A DNA stretch of 64,000 nt from Enterovibrio qingdaonensis. Its GTDB lineage: Bacteria > Pseudomonadota > Gammaproteobacteria > Enterobacterales > Vibrionaceae. Where the stretch lies: assembly GCF_028683135.1 (NCBI RefSeq), contig NZ_JAJUBB010000003.1, forward strand, positions 372,001 to 436,000. The letters run 5' to 3'. The notes below the pieces were generated by a model. That model worked only from the letters and a program-made list of their open reading frames with translations. It ran no database searches and was not told where the DNA came from. A program made the position numbers and the translations under genes. Shown here piece after piece: positions 1 through 8,822 of this stretch (positions are counted from its first letter, which is position 1; each line of letters begins with the position of its first letter).

Positions 1-172
1 AGAGTTTTCTTTTGCTTTATCACGCAATTTTTGTCCGGTTATGACAGACATAACTCCCGTTCGTCATAAAAAGCCCCAAATTGGATGGGTTTTGCCTTCA
101 CTGGGCATATTTGCCGTGTTTAACCAAGGTTCTTGCAACAACGAATAATTAGTAGGCATTCAGGGAGCATTC

Positions 173-1588
173 ATGACCAAGTCAACATCCCATAAGAGAA
201 GGCGATTAGCCAATCACCTATCTCACTCATTGCATCGTCATCAACACAACAGGGACGTAATCAAACTTTTTGGTTATGCAACCCTCGCACTGGCATTGTT
301 ACTGCCCTCGCTATCTGCAAATGCCCAGTCATTGGAACAAGCGGTAGCGACAACTCTGACGCAAAATCCGCTCATCAAGGAGGCTTATAACGAATACAAA
401 AGCCGGTATGAAAATATCGACGTTTCAACAGGAGGGTACCTTCCGTCTATAGATCTAGAAGCAGGCATTGGATATTCGGACTACAACAACGACAGCAATA
501 AAGGAACGTATGACCCACGCGATGTGCGTATAAGTCTGAGGCAATTGATTTGGGACGGCTCTATCACCTACAACGATATACAACGTACGAAAGCCGAAGC
601 CGAAGCCCAACGTTACCAACTTCTTGCTGATGCTCAGGACACCGCACTGAGTGTGGTTGAGGTCTACCTTGAAGTGTTGAGAACCCAACAAATTCTTGAC
701 CTTACTCACTCTAACCTGACCACTCATGAAGAAATCACTGCAGATGTTAAAAAGCTCGCTGATAGTGGCGTAAGTTCATCGTCAGACCTCACTCAAGCAC
801 AAGGCCGTCTTGCACAAGCTCACGCAAATGTGCTCGCAGCTCAAAGTAACCTAGATGACAAAATCACAGAATTTGAACAGATAGTTGGTTCATCGCCAGA
901 TTCACTTGTCACCCCTGCTGTCGATGCCCTATTTATACCGTCGTCTCTGGTTGAGGCCCTGAACTTAGCAAAAGAAAGTAACCCTGTAATAAAAGTTGCC
1001 CTCCATGATGTCGACGCTGCAAAACATCAATACAACCAAGCCAAAGGCGATATGTACCCCACGTTTACCATAGAAGCATCACAAGAATGGGGTGAAGAGC
1101 TAGACGGAACACCGGGCGACACCGACGAATTCCAAGCAATGTTGAGAATGAGATATAACCTTTTCAACGGTGGCAGTGATGCCGCAGAGTCGCGCAGTGC
1201 TGCCTATCAAATCAATAAAGCCAAAAACATTCGAAACAATGCCCATCGATTACTCAAAGAAAGCACCCGTTTAGCGTGGTCCGCAAAAGAGCTCGCCGAT
1301 CAGCAAACCTCTTTTTTGCAACAACATGTGGATGCAGCTTCTGACACACTGGTTGCCTATGAGAAGCAATATCTTATCGGTCGCCGAACATTGCTGGATT
1401 TATTGAACACAGAAAACGAACTGTTTGATGCGCGTCGGTCGTACCTTGATGCCCATTTCTCGGGCATATTAGCCCGTTACAGGGTGCTAAACGCGACTGG
1501 ACTTTTACTTTCAGAACTCAGAGTGGAAACGCCAGAGGAATGGCAAACTTCAGTCTACGGCTCAAATAATGAAGGAGATAAAGAATGA
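173..1588 (+). CDS. TolC-family outer membrane efflux/secretion protein (AggA/LapE-like)
   Basis: Outer membrane channel of the TolC family. It would connect an inner membrane ABC or RND pump to the outside. The 471 residues start with a long basic leader, followed by a hydrophobic stretch at about 32-50 and an Ala-x-Ala-type cleavage site. Two long helical Gln/Ala/Asn-rich halves follow, as in OEP domains, with the usual conserved Asn-Gly-Gly near residue 340. Length fits the family. AGGGAG lies 6 bases before the ATG. The stop overlaps the start of the OmpA-type lipoprotein, so the two are translationally coupled. TolC plus OmpA lipoprotein pairs commonly sit beside LapBC-type type I secretion genes, which would lie left of this window. 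That link is inference; membership of the TolC family is secure. Confidence 0.88.
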   Translation: MTKSTSHKRRRLANHLSHSLHRHQHNRDVIKLFGYATLALALLLPSLSANAQSLEQAVATTLTQNPLIKEAYNEYKSRYENIDVSTGGYLPSIDLEAGIGYSDYNNDSNKGTYDPRDVRISLRQLIWDGSITYNDIQRTKAEAEAQRYQLLADAQDTALSVVEVYLEVLRTQQILDLTHSNLTTHEEITADVKKLADSGVSSSSDLTQAQGRLAQAHANVLAAQSNLDDKITEFEQIVGSSPDSLVTPAVDALFIPSSLVEALNLAKESNPVIKVALHDVDAAKHQYNQAKGDMYPTFTIEASQEWGEELDGTPGDTDEFQAMLRMRYNLFNGGSDAAESRSAAYQINKAKNIRNNAHRLLKESTRLAWSAKELADQQTSFLQQHVDAASDTLVAYEKQYLIGRRTLLDLLNTENELFDARRSYLDAHFSGILARYRVLNATGLLLSELRVETPEEWQTSVYGSNNEGDKE

Positions 1589-2217
1589 TGAACGCAGTTT
1601 GGCTAACCCTAGCCAAGTTCAAAAAATCAGCAATCCTAGCCGTCACCATGACGCTTCTTTTTACCGCAGGCTGTTCATTGTCTGCGGATCCTCCTCCCGT
1701 CGCCCAGCAACGTGCTGATTTGAAGGACTCAGACGGCGATGGAGTTATAAATCAACGTGATGCCTGCCTTGGCACACCTGTGGGTGCTGACATTGACAAT
1801 GAAGGATGCGCCGAAGTTCTTGAGTTAAGCGCGAGAGACAACCTTCATATTTTGTTTGCTAATAATTCGTCACGTATACCTGCATCATTTTTACGCGAAG
1901 TTGACCAATTAGCTCGCTTTATGAAGAGCTTTCCCCAAACACATGTTCAGTTAAAAGGGTATGCCAGCCCAGTTGGTAGCGTTGAGGCCAATCTCGCGTT
2001 ATCAAAAAAACGAGCTAACGCAGTAAAACAGGCTTTGGTGCGCAAAGGCGTAGCCGCTGACCGTATTGTTATCATAGGGTTTGGAGAAAATGAGCCGGTT
2101 AAAGCAGAGTCCGAACGTCAGACGGAAATACTTAGCCGTCGTGTCACAGCGAGTGTGGTAGCTTCTGAAGAAAGCGTCGTCATGAAATGGACGATTTACT
2201 CTACTGCGGCAAAATAG
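1585..2217 (+). CDS. OmpA-family lipoprotein with a calcium-binding-type repeat
   Basis: 210-residue lipoprotein that should anchor in the outer membrane and bind peptidoglycan. It has a signal sequence ending in a lipobox-like Thr-Ala-Gly-Cys at about residue 30. An Asp-rich thrombospondin-type-3-like segment (DSDGDGVINQRDAC, about 50-63) follows. The C-terminal OmpA domain, about 85-195, contains the conserved NxALSxxRAxAVxxxL pattern, here NLALSKKRANAVKQAL. It overlaps the TolC gene by four bases with AAGGAG about 8 bases upstream. Two consecutive ATGs (1585 and 1588) are both possible starts. The protein probably stabilises or anchors the neighbouring secretion apparatus; that is inferred from the pairing. 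Confidence 0.85.
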   Translation: MMNAVWLTLAKFKKSAILAVTMTLLFTAGCSLSADPPPVAQQRADLKDSDGDGVINQRDACLGTPVGADIDNEGCAEVLELSARDNLHILFANNSSRIPASFLREVDQLARFMKSFPQTHVQLKGYASPVGSVEANLALSKKRANAVKQALVRKGVAADRIVIIGFGENEPVKAESERQTEILSRRVTASVVASEESVVMKWTIYSTAAK

Positions 2218-2238
2218 ACATCTAGCATTAAAGATGTG

Positions 2239-2269
2239 CTGTCAGCCTCGCATCAAGCAAGGCTGACAG
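2239..2269. terminator. Convergent hairpin between the OmpA-type gene and the TfoX-domain gene
   Basis: CTGTCAGCC and GGCTGACAG form a 9-bp perfect stem with a 13-base loop, placed between two convergent genes. There is no clear T-run, so termination strength is uncertain. Confidence 0.5.
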
Positions 2270-2273
2270 TGCA

Positions 2274-2645
2274 TTAATGGAATGTTATAGGGTCAATGGT
2301 TCCCTGATTTGTCGGCAGTGCGAGAAGTAGCCAAAAGTCCAAATCCGTTTCAGTACAATTCGCCGCAGCCACTTTGACAACGCCTTTGCACCGTTTCCCA
2401 CCAGCATGTTCCAGCTTTGCCCCAGGGCGACGCAACGCCTCTTCAAGACATTCTTCCCCGACAACTAAGGCAATGCCTTCATCATCGACGATGCCGAATA
2501 GACGCCCGTATTGAGAGAAATAAAACGTGCCATTGTCAGACTCTTCGCGAATACCAGAGATACCGATGAGTGCTCTCCGGACTGATGTAGACAAATGAAC
2601 CTCAACCACACTAACTCCACATTTGTTTACGACATGATTGCCCAA
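2274..2645 (-). CDS. Divergent TfoX/Sxy N-terminal-domain protein
   Basis: Up to 123 residues. The second half matches the TfoX N-terminal domain pattern by eye: a FG-V-D-G-ALVVG segment, then LEEALRRPGAK, a Gly-Lys-x-x-KG turn, and a final DLDFWLLLAL helix. In such stand-alone proteins the equivalents are YEEALxxPGA, GRPMKG and a closing W-x-x-x-AL helix. The C-terminal helix-hairpin domain of competence regulator TfoX is absent. The longest frame starts with TTG at 2645. A GTG at 2609 preceded by GGAG is an alternative. Function is unknown; stand-alone TfoX_N proteins are not proven competence factors. It is unrelated in position to the tfoY-type gene at 60.6 kb. Confidence 0.6.
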   Translation of the reverse strand: MGNHVVNKCGVSVVEVHLSTSVRRALIGISGIREESDNGTFYFSQYGRLFGIVDDEGIALVVGEECLEEALRRPGAKLEHAGGKRCKGVVKVAAANCTETDLDFWLLLALPTNQGTIDPITFH

Positions 2646-3068
2646 TATAGAGAAAGTTGACTCAACCTTCAGTCTTCGCTGACAACAATCCTTCTAAAAC
2701 CGTAAAAAAGGCTGACATCCCACTCCTAGCGCGTTTTAGACATTCACCGAACCACACCAAATATGGCTGACCTGAACGCTAACTTAAGTATCAATACCTA
2801 AATATGTGAAAAGCATTACGCATCAACTCTCATGCCCAGAAATCCACCACCGGTTTGATCTTCTACACATTTCGCGCTTTGGTCATCCTGCTTACCGTAC
2901 TGCGGTGCTACGCTTTATTTGTGAGTCACATGTCTCCACTTGCAACACTCACACCCTCTTTCTCATCCATTGTACGCGCTCAAGCGTATTCAACTTAGGG
3001 AGGTATTGTCCCAGTTCAACGCTACATCTCACGCTCATAATCAATCATCGTTTTTAAGGAGAGACGGA
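2646..3068. other. Intergenic region upstream of cryptochrome, nothing recognised
   Basis: 423 bases between the TfoX-domain gene (minus) and the cryptochrome gene (plus). A few short open frames exist, but none has a plausible ribosome binding site or recognisable protein pattern. It presumably holds the cryptochrome promoter. Confidence 0.5.
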
Positions 3069-4352
3069 ATGAATGGGCTATATTGGTTTAGACACGACTT
3101 AAGACTGGCAGACAATCCGGCACTCGTTGCGCTATCAAAACGATGCAATCAGGCACTCATGCTTTATGTCATCGACCCTTCTTGGTTCAAACCCAATCAC
3201 TTTCAATCGCGCCATCTCGGACGATTCAGAGAAGAGTTCCTCTATCAATCGCTCCGTGCCCTTGAAAAAGAACTCAAAAAGTCAAAGCAAAGGTTGGTTG
3301 TGAAGGTCGGCAATCCATTGGAAATTATTCCCAAGCTATGTGAAAAGCACCAAATTGATCTTGTTGCCACGACAGAGCATCCGGGCTTTACCGAACGGCA
3401 GCAACTCGGTCATCTGTCAAAAATCTTACCCTGCGAGGTGATGATTAGCGAAAGCTTTACCCTTTTTATTAAGAACCAAATCAGTTTTACGAAAGACAAC
3501 TTTCCTGCATCATTCGCCGAATTTAAAGCAACGATCAGTGCGCAAAACCTTCTACCTTGCATCCCTATTGCAAAGCCTGATTCACTTCCGCCAGCCATCG
3601 ACGAAAGCCGCGATTTATGGGGAGGCCAAGAGTTCGTTTACGATTTAACGCCCTATCATGGAGGAGAAGATTCAGGTTTCGTACAACTCAATCAGTTCTT
3701 CTGGAAAACTCAGGGTTTGAAGAACTACAAGGACACGCGCAATCGATTTGATGGATGGCAGTGTTCTTCTCGCTTGTCAGCCTGGCTATCAAACGGAACT
3801 CTATCAGTTAGAACGGTTGCCGCTGAACTCGATAACTATGAATACCGCTACGGTAAAAGTCCGTCTACTGAAATGATGTATTCAGAACTGCTTTACCGAG
3901 AGTACTTTCAGTGGATGATGCATTTTCACGGTAAAAACATGTTTGCGTTTGACGGTATAAAGAAAAAACGCCCACTCACCAGTTTCTACTGTGAAAACTA
4001 CAAAGCATGGGAGCAAGGCACGACCGATTGTCCGCTCGTCAACGCCTGTATGCGCCAACTTAACCAAACCGGGTATATGTCCAGCAAAGGAAGGCAAATT
4101 GTTGCACGTTACTTAGTCAACACATTGAACGTTGATTGGCGTTTTGGTGCTGCCTATTTTGAGCAACAGCTCGTTGATTTTGATGTGGCGACAAATTACG
4201 GCAACTGGCAATACCTGTCAGGGGTCAGCGCAGACTCGGAGCATCTATTGCCTTTGGACATTGACAAACTGGCGCGTGAATACGATCCAGACGGCAGCTT
4301 CATCGCCAAGTGGGCAGAGTCGTCACCGTCGGTAAGCTTATTACGGTTCTGA
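3069..4352 (+). CDS. DASH-type cryptochrome
   Basis: 427-residue FAD-containing protein of the photolyase/cryptochrome family. DASH members bind FAD and a folate antenna and repair CPD lesions in single-stranded DNA, or act in blue-light signalling. The N-terminal photolyase domain opens with GLYWFRHDLRLADNPAL. The FAD-binding C-terminal half shows SRLSAWLSNGTLSVR, YSELLYREYFQWMM and the closing TNYGNWQYLSG segment typical of the family. The start at 3069 has AAGGAGAG 8 bases upstream; a longer frame from 2940 lacks one and its extra residues do not look like the family. The gene is monocistronic and ends in a strong bidirectional terminator. Assignment to DASH rather than CPD photolyase rests on overall pattern. 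Confidence 0.85.
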   Translation: MNGLYWFRHDLRLADNPALVALSKRCNQALMLYVIDPSWFKPNHFQSRHLGRFREEFLYQSLRALEKELKKSKQRLVVKVGNPLEIIPKLCEKHQIDLVATTEHPGFTERQQLGHLSKILPCEVMISESFTLFIKNQISFTKDNFPASFAEFKATISAQNLLPCIPIAKPDSLPPAIDESRDLWGGQEFVYDLTPYHGGEDSGFVQLNQFFWKTQGLKNYKDTRNRFDGWQCSSRLSAWLSNGTLSVRTVAAELDNYEYRYGKSPSTEMMYSELLYREYFQWMMHFHGKNMFAFDGIKKKRPLTSFYCENYKAWEQGTTDCPLVNACMRQLNQTGYMSSKGRQIVARYLVNTLNVDWRFGAAYFEQQLVDFDVATNYGNWQYLSGVSADSEHLLPLDIDKLAREYDPDGSFIAKWAESSPSVSLLRF

Positions 4353-4376
4353 CAACCTAATCTTATGTTTATAAAT

Positions 4377-4407
4377 AAAAAGGCGGACATGATGTCCGCC
4401 TTTTTTT
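4377..4407. terminator. Bidirectional terminator between cryptochrome and hydrolase genes
   Basis: GGCGGACA/TGTCCGCC stem with a 3-base loop, flanked by A-run and T-run on both sides. It serves the convergent genes on either side. Confidence 0.9.
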
Positions 4408-4416
4408 CACAGCCAT

Positions 4417-5010
4417 TCAGGCCAAAATCTCTTCTATCCGTTCACTGATTCGCTTAGCAAAGATCAGAGCGGTATGCGTCAGTGGAAAAACTTCATGACT
4501 GAACATGCCATTAATCTTCGTTTCTTCTAACAAAACCGTGCCGTCAGACGGCTCTCCGTGATTCAAAACTGTCGCAGGCCCAATCGAAAGATCTCCGGCG
4601 ATACTGTAAAGTTCCGACCCCTTCGGCCATGTCGGTTCGTTTTCCGGTAACAGGTATTTGCTGGAGTCTTGAAACATGAAGTCCCCAATACCTACATTCT
4701 TAAAAAATGCTGCCACTTGAGAGCCTTTGTGGGGCGTTCCCAACGTTACCACCTTAGTCACGAACGCACTCATTTCACTGCCGTTTTCCAAGTACGTTCG
4801 TGTTATAACGCCACCCATCGAATGCGCAACGATCGCGGTTTCTTCTCCATCAATAAAATCGTCAATGTCAGAAAATAGCGAACTCAGATCGGGAGACACA
4901 GTGTTGTAAGACAGATTCAACACACGATGCCCTGCATCTTCAAGACGACCACACAACGGCTGCATTGCAATGCCATGCATGTATAAGCCGTGTAGCAAGA
5001 TTATTTTCAT
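4417..5010 (-). CDS. Alpha/beta-hydrolase, lipase/esterase type
   Basis: 197-residue cytoplasmic alpha/beta-fold hydrolase. It begins KIILLHGLYMHG, which is the oxyanion-hole HG region. The nucleophile elbow is AHSMGG at about residues 62-67. A GTPHKG segment, seen in PGAP1/LipA-like esterases, and a late His (LTHTAL, about 178-183) complete a probable Ser-Asp-His triad. There is no signal peptide. Similar Vibrio and Pseudomonas proteins are annotated as acetyltransferase/hydrolase with alpha/beta fold. The substrate is unknown. It is monocistronic. Confidence 0.8.
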   Translation of the reverse strand: MKIILLHGLYMHGIAMQPLCGRLEDAGHRVLNLSYNTVSPDLSSLFSDIDDFIDGEETAIVAHSMGGVITRTYLENGSEMSAFVTKVVTLGTPHKGSQVAAFFKNVGIGDFMFQDSSKYLLPENEPTWPKGSELYSIAGDLSIGPATVLNHGEPSDGTVLLEETKINGMFSHEVFPLTHTALIFAKRISERIEEILA

Positions 5011-5188
5011 TGTTATTGTCCTTCCTGCATTTAAGCCATTGTCGAAGAGTCGACCGACGAATTATGTCAGCAACATTGAATCAAAATACAGTGCAGTTTC
5101 ACAGAATCAACGTGTCGACGTTAATACAGAAGATGAGTCTAGAATTTACCATGCTGCTCCAGAGCGGGTTGCCACCGAATACAACCCG

Positions 5189-5794
5189 CTACCACTGGCA
5201 CAGTTTACGAATCGGCATTACTGCGTTATCTAACCCAGTTGTGTCGAAAATAGCGGTGATCGCGTTTTCATTGTACGGCGTTATTTGAGCCACTAATCGG
5301 TTTGAGGTAGAAATCGTTTTGAGAAAGGATGTTGGCTGAGAGTGAAACGTTGTACGCTTATCACCAGAGAGCTGCCAATTCGCACCGACGGCTTTCTCAT
5401 TGCCCACACGCGTAAGAACATGCGCCTCCCCTCCTAGGAAGTTATTCCAAGAAATATAGAGTTCGGTTTTACCATTTCGACATCGAGCTACTAGGTCTAT
5501 CGCCTCTCGCCACTTGTTCTTTCCCGGTAATTCTCTTAAGCGAATCGTCACCGTTTCAGAGTCATCTATCGGGCTCATTATCTCAGACAACGCCCAATTC
5601 CCCATGGCAATGTGAGAACGAGAAACTGTATTAGAAGACACAACATTTAACTTTGTTGCCAGTGCATCGTAGCAAGAGACACGCGCTGATTTACCGATAA
5701 TAGAAGCACATTCTGACAACACATCATCTAACCCATGGGAGCTAGCGGACGCGGAAAACAAGAGCATACCTGCCCAAAATACCTTTTTGTTCAT
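5189..5794 (-). CDS. VasI/TagO-like exported protein (orphan)
   Basis: About 201 residues from the ATG at 5794, which gives a clean Sec signal (NKKVFWAGMLLFSASASSHG). A longer frame to 5845 adds residues unlike a signal peptide. The mature part has the type VI secretion-associated VasI/TagO layout: an early CxxI..xxRxxCYD motif, then W-x-L-S with paired Asp, an L-x-x-RC segment followed by TELYISW, and a terminal LC-x-W. No T6SS genes are nearby, so a role in T6SS cannot be assumed. It may be a solitary periplasmic paralogue of that family. Confidence 0.7.
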   Translation of the reverse strand: MNKKVFWAGMLLFSASASSHGLDDVLSECASIIGKSARVSCYDALATKLNVVSSNTVSRSHIAMGNWALSEIMSPIDDSETVTIRLRELPGKNKWREAIDLVARCRNGKTELYISWNNFLGGEAHVLTRVGNEKAVGANWQLSGDKRTTFHSQPTSFLKTISTSNRLVAQITPYNENAITAIFDTTGLDNAVMPIRKLCQW

Positions 5795-5969
5795 TAACCT
5801 ACATCTCGAAACATCGACGTTTGTTAGCGCTCGGCCTACAAACATTTTCCCTCATAGCCTAAAACTCACTTTTGCTATGGCAAAAAGCAAGATCAGGGAA
5901 TCCAAGCCTTTATAACGCTATTTTATAGAGTCGAACTGACGAATTTCGATTGTAATCTATTGTTGTAAC

Positions 5970-5993
5970 ACGGCGTTTTATCGCCGTTTTATT
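5970..5993 (+). terminator. Rho-independent terminator with no upstream plus-strand gene
   Basis: CGGCG/CGCCG stem, short A/T loop, followed by TTTTATTTTTTT on the plus strand. The minus-strand side has no T-run. The nearest plus-strand gene upstream is the cryptochrome, which already has its own terminator. Confidence 0.7.
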
Positions 5994-6331
5994 TTTTTCA
6001 TTACCGCAATATTTCCTTAAACAAAATATTACAAACTCAACCATTCCGTTCATAGAGCCAAAATGTGCAATGCCACGCATATTCATGAGTTTGATGCTGT
6101 AATACTCTCTATGGATATATTGGTTCTCGCATAAAACGGCTGAAATCGCGCAGATGAAGGGGATTTATCAGCACACCTCGCCCTAAGACGTATTCACATC
6201 AGGCTATGTGAACCAATTGATTTATAAACACGACGTGGAAGCAACAACGCACGTGGAACCAGAAATCTGGGTCGCGTTTAAGAGAAGGTGAAACGGTATT
6301 CTACCGATAAGGAATTGGTCATTTCTGGCAC

Positions 6332-6360
6332 AAAAAAAAGCGGTCAAAAGACCGCTTTTA
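6332..6360 (-). terminator. Terminator of the YjiH-type gene
   Basis: GCGGTC/GACCGC stem with an AAAA loop. On the minus strand it is followed by eight T residues, 16 bases beyond the stop codon. Confidence 0.88.
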
Positions 6361-6375
6361 AAAAGAAAGAGCTAT

Positions 6376-7746
6376 TTAGAAAATCAGGTGTGCGACACCA
6401 GCAATAACTGGCAGCGTAACCAGAGTACGCAGGATGAAAATCATCACCAGTTCCCAGACTTTCACGGGGATCTTACTGCCAAGCAACAAGGCACCCACTT
6501 CAGACATGTAAATCAACTGCGTTACTGACAGTGTTGCGATAACAAAACGCGTCATTTCGTTATCAATGTTCGCCGCCAGAACCGCTGGGATAAACATGTC
6601 AGCAATACCAATAAGCATGGTTTCTGACGCTGCAACTGCCTCAGGGATTTGCAGCAGTTCCAAAAGTGGAACGAAAGGCATACCCAGAATGGTGAAAATT
6701 GGCGTGTATTCAGCAATGATAAGAGCCGACGTACCAATTGCCATAACCACTGGCAATACACCAAAGACCATATCTGCTGCGTTTTCTAGGCCTTCTTTTA
6801 AAACATCAGATAGCGAACGAATATGAGACGCACGCTCTATGCCTGATTTCACGCCGTAAGAGAACAAGGTCTCGCCTTCTGGCAATGCTTCATGTTCAAA
6901 CGTTTTCTCTTCACCGTTAACCAAGGTGTTCTTTTTCCAGCATAGTGGCGGCAAACGCGGAACAACGATAGCAGCAACAAAGCCCGCTAAACATACCGTC
7001 AGATAGAACGGAACAAACATATGTTCCAAACCCACTTGAGCGATAACAACCAAGCTAAAACTGATAGAAACAACCGAGAACGTGGTACCCACGACAGCCG
7101 CTTCACGTTCTGTGTAGTAGCCCTGCTCGTATTGCTTGCTCGACATCAGGATTGCAACACTACCGTCGCCTAACCAAGAGCTTGCGCAGTCAACTGCTGA
7201 ACGTCCTGGTAAGCCAAACAAAGGGCGCATAACACGCGTCATGAACGCGCCAATCATTTCCAACAGACCAAAGTTGGTCAACAAAGGCAGGAAAAGACCC
7301 GCAAAGACGAACACTGAAAGTAGCGTTGGCAGCAAGTCACCCAATACGAAGCCACCCGTTGCGCCACCAACAACATGCTCTGGACCAAAGCCGAAATACG
7401 CCATTGAGACAAACACAGAACCTAGCAGTCGCACCACCAGCCAAACAGGGGAAGGTAAAAATAGGCCAGTTAAAAACGTAGATTCGGTGATAAAACGAGG
7501 CTTTGTCGCCAACGCAAGCAATGAGCCAATTGCACTGATCAAAACAATCGCAGTAACGATCAACGTGGAATGATCACCCATCACGTTGCGGAACGTTTTA
7601 GCTAGAACAGCAATAGGAATAGTGAAACCACCACTCGTCACTACAGGCGTCATGAATAACAAAATACCCAGTAGCGATGGAATGGCAAACATCAACACAT
7701 TCCGTGTCGACGATGAGTCTTTAACAATATTAGATGTCTTCTGCAT
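6376..7746 (-). CDS. YjiH-family membrane protein with nucleoside-recognition (Gate) domains
   Basis: 456-residue polytopic inner membrane protein with roughly ten hydrophobic segments. It shows the nucleoside-recognition/Gate features of YjiH-type proteins, including SAVDCASSWLGDGSVAILM near residues 180-200 and a second Gate-like half after residue 320. The start at 7746 has CAGGAAG 8 bases upstream; the longer frame from 7791 is rejected because it lacks this. The transported substrate of the family is unknown. The gene is monocistronic with its own terminator. A 12-bp inverted repeat in its promoter region (7795-7858) suggests dedicated regulation. Confidence 0.8.
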   Translation of the reverse strand: MQKTSNIVKDSSSTRNVLMFAIPSLLGILLFMTPVVTSGGFTIPIAVLAKTFRNVMGDHSTLIVTAIVLISAIGSLLALATKPRFITESTFLTGLFLPSPVWLVVRLLGSVFVSMAYFGFGPEHVVGGATGGFVLGDLLPTLLSVFVFAGLFLPLLTNFGLLEMIGAFMTRVMRPLFGLPGRSAVDCASSWLGDGSVAILMSSKQYEQGYYTEREAAVVGTTFSVVSISFSLVVIAQVGLEHMFVPFYLTVCLAGFVAAIVVPRLPPLCWKKNTLVNGEEKTFEHEALPEGETLFSYGVKSGIERASHIRSLSDVLKEGLENAADMVFGVLPVVMAIGTSALIIAEYTPIFTILGMPFVPLLELLQIPEAVAASETMLIGIADMFIPAVLAANIDNEMTRFVIATLSVTQLIYMSEVGALLLGSKIPVKVWELVMIFILRTLVTLPVIAGVAHLIF

Positions 7747-7794
7747 GGCGATACTTCCTGAGCAATGCGAGGGCAAGAAATAGATATTCACTAA

Positions 7795-7858
7795 AAGTGA
7801 CTAATTGAGCGCAAGGTTAAAACATCAAAAAGCGCATGTAAACAATAATTAGTCACTT
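7795..7858. promoter_or_regulatory. Paired inverted half-sites upstream of the YjiH-type gene
   Basis: AAGTGACTAATT at 7795-7806 is repeated as its exact reverse complement at 7847-7858, with 40 bases between. GCGC tetramers sit inside each arm. The element lies 49-112 bases upstream of the YjiH-type start and looks like two operator half-elements or two oppositely oriented sites. No cognate regulator is recognised. Confidence 0.55.
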
Positions 7859-8033
7859 ATATTGAATAAAATGCTAAAAGCAGCCCATATCATCTATTTA
7901 TGTTTACTTTTCACACAAAAACCACCAGTTAATTGTTAATGAACTGTTACTTTCAGTTCCATATACAACGAATATATCAGTGAGTTAACGTGGGTTTTAT
8001 CGACAGGAAGGAACAACTCAGGAAAATGCATAA

Positions 8034-8822
8034 TTATCCAATTTTACGATCGATTTTTGCGTATTCCTCGCTTACCCATGCACCAAAGGCATCCATCAGC
8101 GCGACAACCGCGCGTTTTTTAACAGGCTTACGCTGAATCAAATAGAAAAGTCTTTCAATTTCAAGAGACTTTTCAGGGTAGTGTTCTAAAAAGGCCGCAG
8201 AACATCGTTCTAAATTTTCTTCCCAAGAGTGGGTTTTGTATGCGACCAAACCGAAACTTGCGCGAATGAGTCGTTTGGCGACCTCTTCTGCTGCATCAAG
8301 CTGAGTCCCCCATTTCGTCGCCAGTGCAATTTTTTGCCTTAACTCTTTTAACCTTGGCTGCAAATCATCATTCATAGCTTTAGAAACTTCCCAACTCACT
8401 TCAAAGTGCCCGAAGCTGTCAGCCAAGTTATCGCCTTTCAAACAGATAGCGCAATGCTTCAGGAAAAAGCCCCAGCGGAAAATATTGGCAAAATTGGTAA
8501 CGTCTTTCAGAGGCACCACATTTAGTGAGACGCTCTTTACCGCTTCACCGGATTGTTCGATACGCCAACGAATGGTATTCAGCGAGGAATACTCTTGGAC
8601 GTTTAGCACGCGGTTAGTGACCAGCGTAAACTCCAAATCCGATTTTTCTTCGGCGGCCCTTCTCGCCACATCACCAGAGAGATAAATACTGTGAATGACC
8701 TCTTCCAAAACGGCACTGATTTGACGCAGACCATTCGCAACTGGCGCGACAAAGTCGGTTTGGAGAGGAGCTTGACTATCGAGCTCTGGTAATAAGCCTC
8801 GGCGAGGTTGCGCTTGGTACAA
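8034..8822 (-). CDS. Nucleotidyltransferase-fold protein with degenerate active site
   Basis: 262 residues from a TTG at 8822 preceded by AGGAAC; there is no in-frame ATG for the first 150 residues. At about 46-68 it carries YLSGDVARRAAEEKSDLEF, which lines up with the minimal nucleotidyltransferase signature GSxARG-x(4-6)-SDxD. The GS has become GD and the second metal Asp is Glu. The rest is alpha-helical, like the helical C-terminal half of many such proteins. Reduced or lost catalysis is likely. It is monocistronic and of unknown function; the family call is moderate. Confidence 0.55.
   Translation of the reverse strand: MYQAQPRRGLLPELDSQAPLQTDFVAPVANGLRQISAVLEEVIHSIYLSGDVARRAAEEKSDLEFTLVTNRVLNVQEYSSLNTIRWRIEQSGEAVKSVSLNVVPLKDVTNFANIFRWGFFLKHCAICLKGDNLADSFGHFEVSWEVSKAMNDDLQPRLKELRQKIALATKWGTQLDAAEEVAKRLIRASFGLVAYKTHSWEENLERCSAAFLEHYPEKSLEIERLFYLIQRKPVKKRAVVALMDAFGAWVSEEYAKIDRKIG

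Larger units (their letters stand above)
5795..6375. other. Gene-poor interval with an orphan plus-strand terminator
   Basis: 580 bases between two minus-strand genes. It contains a plus-strand terminator at 5970-5993 with no plus-strand gene before it and a minus-strand terminator at 6332-6360. A short codon-like stretch around 6200-6290 gave no recognisable protein and has a stop upstream in frame. A small plus-strand RNA ending near 5993 is possible. Confidence 0.45.

Noticed and set aside
2806-3057. 83-residue frame upstream of the cryptochrome gene
   Set aside because: No ribosome binding site and low-complexity His/Ser/Leu composition; the region is better read as promoter.
6190-6292. 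Codon-like stretch reading GYVNQLIYKHDVEATT and onward, considered as a gene remnant
   Set aside because: About 30 codons with a stop directly upstream in frame and no similarity that I recognise.
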